A stretch of 64,000 bases of DNA, taken from Charina bottae. Lineage: Eukaryota; Chordata; Lepidosauria; Squamata; Charinaidae. The stretch is taken from assembly GCA_023362775.1 (NCBI GenBank), contig JALMGJ010000001.1:60109501-60173500 (forward strand), written 5' to 3'. Positions 1 to 10,075 of this stretch are shown here, one piece after another. Within the stretch, counting starts at the first letter, position 1; every line of letters starts with the position of its first letter. The notes beneath the pieces were generated by a model. It was not told the origin of the DNA, did no database searches, and saw only the letters and a list, made by a program, of their open reading frames with translations. Position numbers and translations under genes: made by a program.

Positions 1-536
1 TTACTTTCTTCTGGAATGTGCTTTTTTAACTTCCAAGTCTAGTCACAGCCTTGGGATCTCCTGAGTCTTCCATTCAAATATGAACCAAGTCAAACCCTGC
101 TTAGTTTTTTCAAGGCCAGTTAAGACTACCATGTGCTATGAACTCCAATGTGAAATCAGGCCTGGGGCTCATTTTGTACTTAGCTTCTAAGGGCTTTATA
201 TTAATCAAAAAGATATTCAAACTTGCTCATAATGGAATTAAAATTCACAAAAACTCTTCCTCTTTTAAGCTAGTTATATTTTCCCATTATATGAACTTGA
301 GAAACTCTGCTTTATTTAAACTATGGTTAGTGAAACAAGTCAGGCTCAAATTTTGGTTTCAGATAATTTAACTAACTGTAGCTTAAACCATGATTCCTTG
401 TTTTTGGACAGAATGAGGATTTGTGCTTAGTTAAAGCACAAAAATAGCTTTCAACATCATGCTTGAAAAAGAAAAAGGGAAGTAGGAAATACAGAAGTCT
501 ATGTTTTCCTTTTATGTCTGACCTGGGCCAAAGAAT
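1..536. other. AT-rich unique DNA, no gene seen
   Basis: Only short frames without recognisable domains occur here. I see no repeat that I can name. Confidence 0.5.
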
Positions 537-537
537 A

Positions 538-626
<89 letters not shown>

Positions 627-627
627 T
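537..627 (+). repeat. (ATT)n microsatellite
   Basis: About 30 units of TAT/ATT with one interruption near 587, where an extra T-less step shifts the phase. The tyrosine/leucine-run frame that overlaps it is an artefact of the repeat. Confidence 0.97.
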
Positions 628-1134
628 AAAGCAATAGAGAAAAAATAATATAAACAAAAGTACTAGTTTAAAGGAATATAAAAGATAACACAGATAAAAA
701 ACCCAAATATCAAGAGTAAAATAAAGGTGGATAGCTAACAAATAAAATATCATGACTAATATAATCTAGTATATAATTTGAAAGCTTATAATACTATAAT
801 ATATTTAATGTCCATTTTTTAATCAAAACAGGTCTCTATTAAGCATTAAAGGTGGTTGGTTAACACAATTGAGGGCATTAAAGGGGAAAAGGGGAAAAAA
901 CCCAGAAACTATAGGTGATAAATAATATATTAAGACAACTTTGTAAATTACATGTAGATTATATGTCAAGTTAGAATACAAACTCCAAAACCCGAATTTG
1001 GATGAGGAACAATCACATGGGTAAAACTGTAGTCTAAAAATGGTTCCCAAATATAATTGAATTCTTCATCAGATTTATGTTTTAAATATGAAATTATTCT
1101 AGACAACAATGCATGCTCCCACAATTTGGAAAGA
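628..1134. other. AT-rich unique DNA, no gene seen
   Basis: No coding signal or named repeat was recognised between the microsatellite and the LINE fragment that follows. Confidence 0.45.
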
Positions 1135-1865
1135 GGTCCAGATAATCCACTTCATCCAGGGTCCTCTGAAGCTGCTGCGCGACCTTCTCTAGAACCTTCC
1201 CTAGAAAGGGAAGTGGACACTGGATGAAAGTTGCCCAGTATGGTGGGGTCTAGTGATGGCTTCCTGAGGAGGGGATGAACCGACACATCTTTAAGAGGTG
1301 AAGGGACAACCCCCTCCCTTAAGGATGAATTCACCACTGCTAGAACCCACCCACATCACCTCCTGGGCAGCCTTAGTCACCCAGGAGGGTCATGGGTCTA
1401 AAAAGCAGGTGACCAAGCTCACAGTCATAAGGACCCTGTCCACTTCTCAGGTCTAACAGGTTCAAATCGGTCCCAGATAACAGGGCAAGTCAGCACCCCA
1501 GGTATCTCCACAGGACCTGTACAAACACTGGCATCCAACTGAGAGCTAATCCAAGTGATTTTATCAACAGATGCTGTGCAACTTCCTCAGCACGACCGTA
1601 AAGATGAACCTCAGGCTCCACCTTTACTCAGGGTCCAGGTCACCCTAAACTGGGCTGCCAGTCGGCTATCTGCAGACACAATAAGGACCGAGAAGTATTG
1701 ATGCTTCACCGCCCTTACCGCCACAAGGTAGGCCTTAATAGTGGCTCTCACCAGTGTTCAGTCAAGTTTGCTCCTTGTTGATCCTACAGCGGTGCTCCAG
1801 ACATCTCTTAACCTGTTTCATCTCCCTTAACTCCTCTGTAAACCACAGAGAGTATTGGGATCTAA
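1135..1865 (-). mobile_element. L2/CR1-group LINE fragment (endonuclease-RT linker)
   Basis: Read on the minus strand, the segment carries pieces of the same protein as the longer L2/CR1 copy at 40.65 kb: the stretch around 'LLRKPSLDPTILGNFHPVS' corresponds to LLKKPSLDPVVLDNF there. The part towards 1865 matches the linker between endonuclease and reverse transcriptase. Both ends of the element are missing, and several frame breaks show it is an old, dead copy. Assignment to the L2/CR1 group rests on similarity to the 40.65 and 58.4 kb copies in this window. Confidence 0.75.
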
Positions 1866-1950
1866 ATAAGTATTGGAATTTAAATAAGACTGCAAAAACT
1901 AAGCAAAACTGCAGCTGATATGAGCACTTTTTAATTGCAACAGATTAAGG

Positions 1951-2185
1951 CATAGCTTTCCAAACTGTGTGTCATGACACAGTACTGTGTCGCCTGCGGT
2001 GTGCAGTGCGAAAACCTGGAAGCGCTGATGGCGTGCCACTGCTGCTGCATGCACTAGTGCACGCAGTGGCGGCGTGCCATCAGCACTTCTGGGTTTCATG
2101 AGACACACCTGCAAACCACTGCTGCCACACATGCCGCCGCTGTCGTTGGTGTGTGTCACCAACAGGAAAAGTTTGGAAAGCTCTG
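1951..2185. mobile_element. hAT-type MITE, copy 1 (TSD GATTAAGG)
   Basis: A 235-bp element with terminal inverted repeats, CATAGCTTTCCAAACT at the left and AGTTTGGAAAGCTCTG at the right. It is flanked by a perfect 8-bp target-site duplication, GATTAAGG, at 1943-1950 and 2186-2193. Eight-bp duplications and CAG-type ends are typical of hAT DNA transposons. It has no transposase, so it is non-autonomous. A second member of the family lies at 56781-57049. The interior contains GC-rich inverted stretches and no real gene. Confidence 0.88.
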
Positions 2186-2193
2186 GATTAAGG

Positions 2194-2356
2194 AGCTATA
2201 GGCTGGATATACTGAAATAGGTCAGTGCCATGAGGAGCAATATTTTAATTTGTATTATTTTACCTGTAAACTCTGGATGTAGTCAGCATACTATGATTCC
2301 TGTTTCAAGATTTTCCTCACAAAAACATATGTCAACACAGCAAAGTCTGAATATGC
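2194..2356. other. Unassigned spacer
   Basis: Sequence between the MITE and the solo LTR. It ends in the left copy of the LTR's 5-bp target duplication (TATGC, 2352-2356). Confidence 0.4.
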
Positions 2357-2983
2357 TGTCAGGGTTTCTGTGCAAAAACAAATCGCTTTCTCTACTCTGC
2401 TCTGGTTCTCAAAACAAAGGAACTGATAAGGAAGGCACAGGTGGGTAGCCTTGGCCAGCCATGTGATGTATTGTTTTGGCTAGTTCCTAAGCCATCCCAT
2501 GGGAACATTACCCGGGGGAAAGATAATGTGCAACACTGCCATCTCGTGGCGGTTTATAGTATGTGCAATTCTGAACGCTTTAGGCTTTAAGTTTTAAAGT
2601 TAAATTTTTGTAACCCATGACTTCATGTTCCCACCAATCAGAAAGCTGAAACAAGTGTATATCTCAGCTGTGAACTATGGGTCTATGCTTCCTGACTTCT
2701 GTCCGGTCTTTAGCCATGTTCCTGTATGTGATCTGTTCCTGTGGACTGGAAAGTGCATAACTATGCCTGGCTGTGTCTGTAGGCCATGGCATCCTTCATG
2801 TCTGTCAATGGAACCAAGGAACAAAACTCTGCTTATAGGTTTGTTTTTCCTTTTTGCAACAATGTAACTATATATGCATTTATTGCCTTATGCTACAAGT
2901 AAACACTTTTAGCCATAAACGCTGCACTCTGTCTGTTCTGTTTACTCTGCGCCTGAAACCCCATAAGCCAGCATTATCCCACA
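2357..2983 (+). mobile_element. Solo LTR of an LTR retroelement (TSD TATGC)
   Basis: A 627-bp segment that starts TGTCAGGG and ends TCCCACA, so it has the TG...CA ends of a long terminal repeat. It is bounded by identical 5-bp target-site duplications, TATGC at 2352-2356 and at 2984-2988. A CCAAT-type box (ACCAATCAG) lies near 2634. No internal retroelement sequence follows, so this is a solo LTR left by recombination between two LTRs. The orientation is inferred from the CCAAT box and is less certain than the boundaries. The family cannot be named from the LTR alone. Confidence 0.72.
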
Positions 2984-2988
2984 TATGC

Positions 2989-3075
2989 CACCTTCTAAAT
3001 CTGTTGTCAATTTTACTTCAAGTCGGTGGGAGTTGGGTGGCATATAAGTTTAATAAATAATAATAATTAAAGACG
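2989..3075 (+). mobile_element. Possible L2/CR1 or SINE 3' tail
   Basis: The run 'gggtggcatataagttta' followed by ATAATAATAA resembles the 3' terminus of L2/CR1-group LINEs (GGGCGGTATAAA plus a short repeat). Compare 43150-43190 in this window. It is too short for a firm call. Confidence 0.4.
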
Positions 3076-3734
3076 TTTATGTAAAATCGGAATCTGTGGC
3101 TTCCCAAACTTACAAAAGCAGCTGTTCCCTTATTTTCTTTCTACCTTGTTCTTTGTAATGACCTATATGAATTTTATTTTTTAGATTTCTGACATTCTCT
3201 CTTGTATTGATTTTTTTTTGCTGAAAGTTACTTTTACATTAAAAGAATACACCACAGCTAGTAATAAGAAATTCTGGAAGTGTTTGTAGCAGTCAGACAA
3301 GGAAGATGTCTTAACAAACAATATATTTCCACTCATATTTGAATTTCATCAAACAAAAAGAAGTATCAGCCTAATAAGTTTTGTATTCTGTATACAAAAT
3401 AATTACATCTTGCCATTATTGAAATGTTCCAGCCAGCATTTTTCCTTCCACTGTGCTTCCTTGAAATGTAAACACAATACTGGGGCAAGAATTGTCTTAA
3501 ATTATTGTTCAGGCTATCCAGAGAGGGTGAATTCACTGTTGAAGAAGGATGTGGTGAATTTTACTGTTGGTGGGGAGGGGGAGCAGGGAGAAGCTCATCT
3601 GTGTTAAAAGGCATCTATTTTCATGTTCACCTTTAGCTTTGCCATTCACAGAGGTGGGAGACTCAAGACCTTTCTTTACTATTTTTTCCCCCAAGTAAAA
3701 TAAAAACACAAATAGAAGACACCCCACCCAGACT
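3076..3734. other. Unique DNA, no gene seen
   Basis: Short frames only. No repeat was recognised. Confidence 0.4.
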
Positions 3735-3900
3735 CAAGTCCACCTTCAGTTATGGAAACCCACAGGATGATTTTGGGCCAGTCACCCCCTCAGCCCAACC
3801 AACTTCATGGGACTGTTGTTGTGGGGATAAAATGAAAGAAGCCCCCATGTAAGCTACCTTGAGCTCCTCATGGAAAGTTGGGATAGTAATCTAAGTAATA
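3735..3900 (+). mobile_element. tRNA-derived SINE, 5'-truncated, diverged
   Basis: It carries the SINE core 'ttttgggccagtcacc', then 'cagcccaaccaacttcatgg' and 'gttgttgtggggataaaatg'. It ends in a variant tail that differs from the other SINEs in the window ('ctaccttgagctcctcatgg'), so it is probably another subfamily. The tRNA-like head is missing. Confidence 0.65.
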
Positions 3901-4454
3901 CAATCACCAAATGGACGGATAGTTCTGCACGGGCTGAGGGCCCTAGAAATTATCTCAGCACTTCTACTCCCGAAATCTATTTTTGAAATCTGTTGAATAC
4001 ATACACATAGAATCATTACAGCGGAGAAGGCAGGACCAGTTCCACATTCAACACGTCCCTGTCCCCTATCATAATGATGTTCCATTGTTAGTAAAAAGTC
4101 CAAGCAGCAAAGAAAATCACTACAAGTCATCTGTACCAAGACACTGCAGGAAATTTTTAATAGTGGATAACTTGCAGTGCTACAAGAGAAAATACTGTTA
4201 CCTCATTTTTTGTTTTTTAAAAAGTCTGCATAACTTTTTAGTAATTTCTAGTCTCAGTTATTCGGTGAGATATACAAAAAGAATCTGAGATCATATTTTA
4301 CTCTCATGTGGAATGCTTACTAAAAACATTCTATAGTTTTCCAAATGAGGTGTAAAGTCATTTCAGTAGAAATGGATTCAGTGGAGTATATCTGATTGTT
4401 TTTGTTTTTGGTAGTTTTAAGAAGTTGTATCTTAACCTTCAAAACCTTAACCTG
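3901..4454. other. Unique DNA, no gene seen
   Basis: No domain, repeat or splice-site pair that I could support. Confidence 0.4.
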
Positions 4455-7400
4455 ACAAAACGTGGTCCAAAACTGGAGGAAGGAATGGCAAACCACTCCA
4501 GTATCCTTGCCAAGAAAACCCATGGACAGTATCAAAAGGCTAAAAGATATGATGCCGGAAGATGAGCCCCTCAGGTCGGAAGGTGTCCAAAATGCTACTG
4601 GGGAAGAGCGGAGGGCAATTCCGAATAGCTCCAGAAAGAGTGAAACGGCTGGGCCAAAGCCAAAAGGACGCTCAGTTGTGGATGTGTCTGGAAGTGGAAG
4701 GAAAGTCCGATGCTGTAAAGAACAATATTGCATAGGAACCTGGAATGTAAGATCTGTGAATCAAGGTAAGATGGATGTGGTCAAACATGAGATGACAAGA
4801 TTGAACATCGACATCTTGGGAATCAGCGAACTAAAATGGACAGGAATGGGCGAATTTAATTCAGGAGACCATTATATATACTACTGTGGGCAAGAATCCC
4901 TTAGAAGAAATGGAGTAGCTCTCATAGTCAATAAAAGAGTGGGAAAGGCAGTACTGGGGTACAACCTCAAAAACGACAGAAAGCTTTCAGTTCGAATCCA
5001 AGGCAAACCATTCAACATCACAGTGATCCAAGTCTATGCACCAGTTCTATGAAGACCTACAACACCTTCTAGAACTAACACCAAAAAAAGATGTCCTTTT
5101 CATCATAGGGGACTGGAATGCTAAAGTAGGAAGTCAAAAAATAACCGGAATAAAAGGCAAGTTCAGCCTCGGAGTACAAAATGAAGCAGGGCAAAGGCTA
5201 ATAGAGTTTTGTCAAGAGAACACGCTGGTCATAGCAAACACTCTTTTCCAACAACACAAGAGATGACTCTACACATGGACATCACCAGATGGTCAATACC
5301 GAAATCAGATTGATTATATACTTTGCAGCCAAAGATGGAGAAGCTCTATACAATCAGCAAAAACAAGACCTGGAGCTGACTGTGGCTCAGATCATGAGCT
5401 TCTTATCGCAAAATTTAAGATTAAATTGAAGAACGTAGAGAAAACCACTAGACCACTCAGGTATGACCTAAATCATATCCCTTATGAATATACAGTGGAG
5501 GTGAGGAATAGATTTAAAGGATTAGATCTGGTAGACAGAGTGCCTGAAGAACTATGGATGGAGGTTCGTAACATTGTACAGGAGGCAGCAACTAAAACCA
5601 TCCCAAAGAAAAAGAAATGCAAGAAAGCAAAGTGGCTGACTGATAAGGCTTTACAAATAGCTGAGGAAAGAAGGGAAGCAAAAGGCAAGGGAGAAAGGGA
5701 AAGATATAAACAACTGAATGCAAAATTCCAGAGAATAGCAAGGAGAGATAAGAAGGCCTTCTTAAATGAACAATGCAAAGAAATCGAGGAAAACAATAGA
5801 ATGGGGAAGACTAGAGATCTCTTCAAGAAAATCGGAGATATCAAGGGAACGTTTTGTGCAAAGATGGGCATGATAAAGGACAAAAAAGGCAGGGACCTAA
5901 CAGAAGCAGAAGAGATTAAGAAGAGGTGGCAAGAATACACAGAACTATACAAGAAAGATCTTAATATCCCTGATAAATACGATGGTGTGGTCACGACCTT
6001 GAGCCGGACATCCTAGAGAGTGAAGTCAAGTGGGCCTTAGGAAGCATTACTAACAACAAAGCTAGCAGAGAAGACAGTATCCCAGCTGAGCTATTTAAAA
6101 TCCTAAAAGATGATGCTGTTAAAGTGCTGCACTCAATATGCCTACAAATTTGGAAAACTCAACAGTGGCCACAGGATTGGAAAAGGTCAGTTTACGTTCC
6201 AATTCCAAAGAAAGGCAATGCCAAAGAATGTTCAAACTACCGTACAATTGCGCTCATTTCACATGCTAGCAAGGTTATGCTCAAAATCCTACAAGCTAGG
6301 CTTCAGCAGTATGTGAACCGAGAACTACCAGAAGTGCAAGCTGGGTTTTGAAGAGGCAGAGGAACTAGAGATCAGATTGCCAACATTCGCTGGATCATGG
6401 AAAAAGCAAGAGAGTTCCAGAAAAACATCTACTTCTGCTTCATTGACTACGCTAAAGCCTTTGATTGTGTGGATCACAACAAACTGTGGCAAAGTCTTAA
6501 AGAGATGGGAGTACCAGACCACCTTACCTGTCTCCTGAGAAACCTGTATGTGGTTCAAGAAGCAACAGTTAGAACCGGACATGGAACAACCAACTGGTTC
6601 AAAATTGGGAAAGGAGTACGACAAGGCTGTATATTATCACCCTGCTTATTTAACTTATATGCAGAGTACATCATGAGAAATGCCGGGCTGGATGAATCAC
6701 AAGCCGGAGTTATGATTGCAGGGAGAAATATCAACAACCTCAGATATGCAGACGATACCACCCTAATGGCAGAAAGTGAAAAGGAACTAAAGAGCCTCTT
6801 GATGAGGGTGAAAGGAGAGAGTGCAAAAGCTGGCTTGAAACTCAACATTAAAAAAAACCCAGATCATGGCATCTGGTCCCATCACTTCCTGGCAAATAGA
6901 AGGGGAAGAAATGGAAGCAGTGACAGATTTTATTTTCTTGGGCTCCAAGATCACCGCAGACGGTGACTGCAGCCATGAAATTAAAAGACGCTTGCTCCTT
7001 GGGAGGAAAGCTATGGCAAACTTAGACAGCATATTAAAAAGCAGAGACATCACCTTGCTGACAAGGGTCCGTATAGTTAAAGCTATGGTTTTTCCAGTAG
7101 CAATGTATGGCTGTGAGAGTTGGACCATAAGGAAGGCTGAGCGCCGAAGAATTGATGCTTTCGAACTGTGGTGCTGGAGAAGACTCTTGAGAGTCCCTTG
7201 GACTGCAAGGAGGTCAAACCAGTCAATCCTAAAGGAAATCAACCCTGACTGCTCATTGGAAGGACAGATGCTGAAGCTGAAGCTCAAATGCTTTGGCCAC
7301 CTAATGCGAAGAGAGGACTCACTGGAAAAGACCCTGATGCTGGGAAAGACTGAAGGCAAAAGGAGAAGGGGATGGCAGAGGATGAGATGGTTAGATAGCA

Positions 7401-7530
7401 TCACCGATGTAATGAACATGAATTTGAGTAAACTCCGAGAGACAGTGGAGGACAGGAAGGCCTGGCGTGCTATGGTCCATGAGGTCACAAGGAGTCGGAC
7501 ACGACTAAACGACTGAACAACAACAACAAT
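4455..7530 (+). mobile_element. BovB (RTE-clade) LINE, copy A, inactivated
   Basis: A nearly full-length BovB non-LTR retrotransposon on the plus strand, very close to the intact copy at 50.25-53.5 kb. It starts near 'tgacaaaacgtggtcc' and ends with the BovB-type 3' terminus: 'cggacacgactaaacgact' then (AAC)n, with no long poly(A). Its right end stops about 25 bases from the predicted splice donor of the host exon at 7555-7687. No clean target-site duplication was found. Confidence 0.95.
4522..7516 (+). pseudogene. BovB endonuclease-reverse transcriptase, copy A, with stops and frameshifts
   Basis: The protein copies element RNA into the genome. An N-terminal apurinic-type endonuclease nicks DNA, and the reverse transcriptase extends from the nick. 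Motifs visible in order are GTWNVRS and ISELKW (endonuclease), IGDWNAKVG, GADCGSDHELL, then the RT motifs FCFIDYAKAFDCVDH, GVRQGCILSP and LRYADDTTLM, and a C-terminal cysteine/tryptophan-rich region. Compared with the 50.25 kb copy it has a deletion of about 30 bases at 5042, a TGA at 5264-5266 (CGA to TGA), a one-base loss near 5994, a TGA at 6349-6351, and a one-base shift in the A run near 6855. The likely start is the ATG at 4522, which heads MDSIKRLKDM. It is dead but young in appearance. Confidence 0.93.
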
Positions 7531-7554
7531 CCTTGGTGATCCAGTACAACTCAC

Positions 7555-7687
7555 CTTGTTTGTTATCCATTTCTCTGGGTGTTCTTCCCGGAAATACTTG
7601 AGTCCGTAATTTGACTGACCATATTTGCTTGCTCTCTGAATGGATGGAATATATTCATCTGGCACATTATATGAAAATGGCATAAAC
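7555..7687 (-). CDS. Host gene exon candidate 4 (unknown protein)
   Basis: On the minus strand, an AG acceptor ('cttttcag') precedes 133 coding bases that end in AACAAG and the strong donor GTGAGT. The exon is one base of a split codon plus 44 codons, starting FMPFSYNVPDEYIPS and ending EKWITNK, with no stop. Its entry phase (one base) fits the two-base exit of the exon at 16351-16499, forming a valine codon. Exit is phase 0. No downstream exon was found between here and position 1. I do not recognise the family. The short aromatic and proline motifs could suit a structural protein, for example a ciliary or sperm-tail one, but that is only a guess. Confidence 0.62.
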
Positions 7688-8429
7688 CTGAAAAGTGAAA
7701 CATTATACATAATTATTTTTCACTTTACTAATTAGAAGACATGTAAATTACAACAATAAGAAAAACTTATTTTACAATGACTTTTTCTGCCATAATTATC
7801 AATGTTGCTTTATAGTACTCTACTACTATAGCCAAAAGCTATAGTAGTACATTGTGTAAACAATAGTATAAATCAGTAAACTACTGAATCACTCATTGCA
7901 GAGCACACAATACAAACAAGAATTAAATTACACTCAACTGTCAGTCCCAAGCCAATAGAAAAGCTAATCTAGATATTGTCTCCTATTGAACTGTACATGC
8001 AATTATGTAAAATTTTGCCATAATATGAATGATAGAATCATTTTTATTTGACAGAAGTAAAGAAATGTAAAATTGCTCTGAATAGCTTGGGAATTGGAGC
8101 AAAAGAGGTGTAATATATTTAGTGCAGTACTGTTTGTAAAAAGTACAATAGAATGAAATATGTATAATGTTTTCTATCAATCTTAATCCACAAGGACAGA
8201 TACACTCCTTACATGGAATATATCAATATGTAATGCATTTTTATACAGTATATGGCTCCAATTCCTTCGTTTTTCTCCTGTGTTCACCAAGTCATTGAAA
8301 ACAACAGAACCTGCCCGTTCTGGGGTTAAATTAGTATTTAGTTTAATTAAACAAAGAAAAAGATCATCCCTTGATGACTCAGTTCTTCCTTATTTTGATT
8401 TCTAAGCTTTTGGTCTCTTAGCTATATTG
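7688..8429. other. Intron-like unique DNA with one small hairpin
   Basis: AT-rich. It contains an inverted repeat at 7821-7849 with 12-bp arms (TACTACTATAGC and its complement) and a 5-base loop. There is no other supported feature. Confidence 0.5.
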
Positions 8430-8690
8430 ACACATTATTTCATTACCTCCTGCTTGGACTTTTGTAGTATGTTTGTATGGGGCTGCCCTTCAAAATGTTC
8501 AGAAACTACAGCTGTTTCGAAATATTGCTGCCAAAATGCTAACTGTATGACTCCTTTATTGCTCCAGTAAGTAATTACTTTTAGAGCTCTAAACAGTTTG
8601 GGATCAAGATGCCTAAAGGATCACCTCCATCTGTACAAATGCATCTACACTTTAAGAGGCCATCTCCATGATTTCATCCAGGTCATGAAA
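8430..8690 (+). mobile_element. Old L2/CR1-group LINE fragment
   Basis: 'gtatggggctgcccttcaaa' and 'ctaaaggatcacctccatct' align, with decay, to the C-terminal ORF2 segments that read ALYMGLPLK and YLKDRL in the better copies at 42.5 kb and 58.9 kb. A stretch between the two segments is deleted. Confidence 0.5.
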
Positions 8691-8837
8691 CTTCTTTCCC
8701 TGAGAGATTAATCTAGAGTGTTCCCTACTTTTAGTTATGCTTGGTAGATATTTGTATGTGTTTCTATTAACAGTGTTGAAATAAAAAATAAGATTGTGTA
8801 TTTGTGCAGAGGAGGGAGGGAAGAGAAAGGGGGAAAT

Positions 8838-9084
8838 AAAAGCAAATAAATAATAAAAATAATAAAAATAAAATAAAATAAATAATAAAATAAAATAAAA
8901 TAAATAAAATAATAAAGTAAAATAAAATAAAATAATAAAATAAAATAAATTAAATATAAAATAAAATAAATTAAATATAAAATAAAATAATAATAACATA
9001 AAATAAAATAATATAATAAAAATAAAAAAAATAAAAACATAAATAAAAAATAAAAAATAAAAATAAAAATAAAAATAAAATAAA
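8838..9084. repeat. (AAAAT)n / AT-rich low-complexity tract
   Basis: About 245 bases of interleaved TAAAA, TAAA and TATAA units. The phenylalanine/tyrosine-rich frames on the minus strand come only from this repeat. Confidence 0.95.
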
Positions 9085-9475
9085 CCAGAGACTGGGACCA
9101 GGACTGGGAGAAGCAGCAGATAGCAGAACAAAAGGGCATGTACTGTAAGTGAAAAGCTGCCCTAAACAGGAACAATAACTGGAAGGGGAGAGAGGACAAG
9201 GTTTGACAGCACAGAAAATAAAGGGGAAGCCAACAGAAATTAATGGGAGCATGAGATAATGATGGGAATGGAATAAAGGAAGAGGTACGTATCCCCAAGT
9301 CTGGGTGGCATAAAGCAGAGGGGTCCTCAAGGGAACTGGATCACGTTGCTCTGACAGACACAGGTCTCAGTAATGTACAGTATCAGCAGTCTTTATAAGT
9401 AGTAGAGTCAGTAGAGTAAAATTTTGGAAACTATTCTAGGTAGGAAGTCATAATCGGCTACTTGGCACAGAAATT

Positions 9476-9718
9476 TTATTTTATTTTTTAATTTTTATCC
9501 CGCCTTTATTATTTTTATAAATAACTCAAGGTGGCGAACATACCTAATACTCCTTTCTCCTCCTCTTTTCCCCACAACAACAACCCTGTGAGGTGAGCTG
9601 GGCTGAGAGTGACTGGCCCAAGGTCACCCAGCCGGCTTTCATGCCTAAGGTGGGACTAGAACTCACAGTCTCCTGGTTTCTAGCACAGCACCTTAACCAC
9701 TAGACCAAACTGGCTCTC
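9476..9718 (-). mobile_element. tRNA-derived squamate SINE, near full length
   Basis: In reverse orientation it has the head 'gagccagtttggtctagtgg' (box-A like), a box-B-like 'gagttctagtcc', the core 'gtgaccttgggccagtca', 'cctcacagggttgttgttg', and the tail 'ataaaggcgggataaaaa'. It belongs to the same family as the copies at 20.9, 31.1, 39.0 and 63.3 kb. RNA polymerase III transcription is expected from the A and B boxes. Mobilisation would rely on a LINE enzyme; which one cannot be told from this sequence. Confidence 0.88.
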
Positions 9719-9884
9719 TAATTACTAAATTACTAAGGAAGATCCAGACTACCACCTCTGAGGTTTAGTTAAATATTTTTAACCGATTTTATATCACTGA
9801 TTTATGATGGAGTGCAATAAATAGACTATAGATTCAAGAACAAATAAAACACAGTGTTTAATAAACCAACCAAAAGATAAACTG

Positions 9885-10075
9885 AGCTCAGTAAGCTCTT
9901 TAGGCTTGTGTAGACAGGCAGGTCTTAAGTAAGTGCTGAAATAAAGTGAACCCTGAACCACTGAAGGAAGAATATCTCATTATCAGGCTGCCAAAGCAGA
10001 GAAGGCCCTATCTTCCATCTCCCCAGTGAGACCTTTCAGCAGCACTGTATAGCTGGGCAGGTACATAACAAAAGA
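9885..10075 (-). mobile_element. Old L2/CR1-group LINE fragment
   Basis: 'ctgccaaagcagagaaggcc' and the preceding 'ggcaggtcttaa' match, with decay, the C-terminal ORF2 part seen at 58620-58740 (the segment that reads AFSVVATTLWN on the minus strand). Confidence 0.5.

Noticed and set aside
463..648. Frame with tyrosine and leucine runs.
   Set aside because: Translation of the (ATT)n microsatellite.
5482..5994. Long antisense frames within the BovB and RTE copies (also 50286-51218, 51714-52295 and 47862-48425).
   Set aside because: They are shadows of the sense ORFs; the same antisense frames recur in every copy.
8652..9330. Long Phe/Tyr-rich minus-strand frames.
   Set aside because: They are translations of the (AAAAT)n tract.
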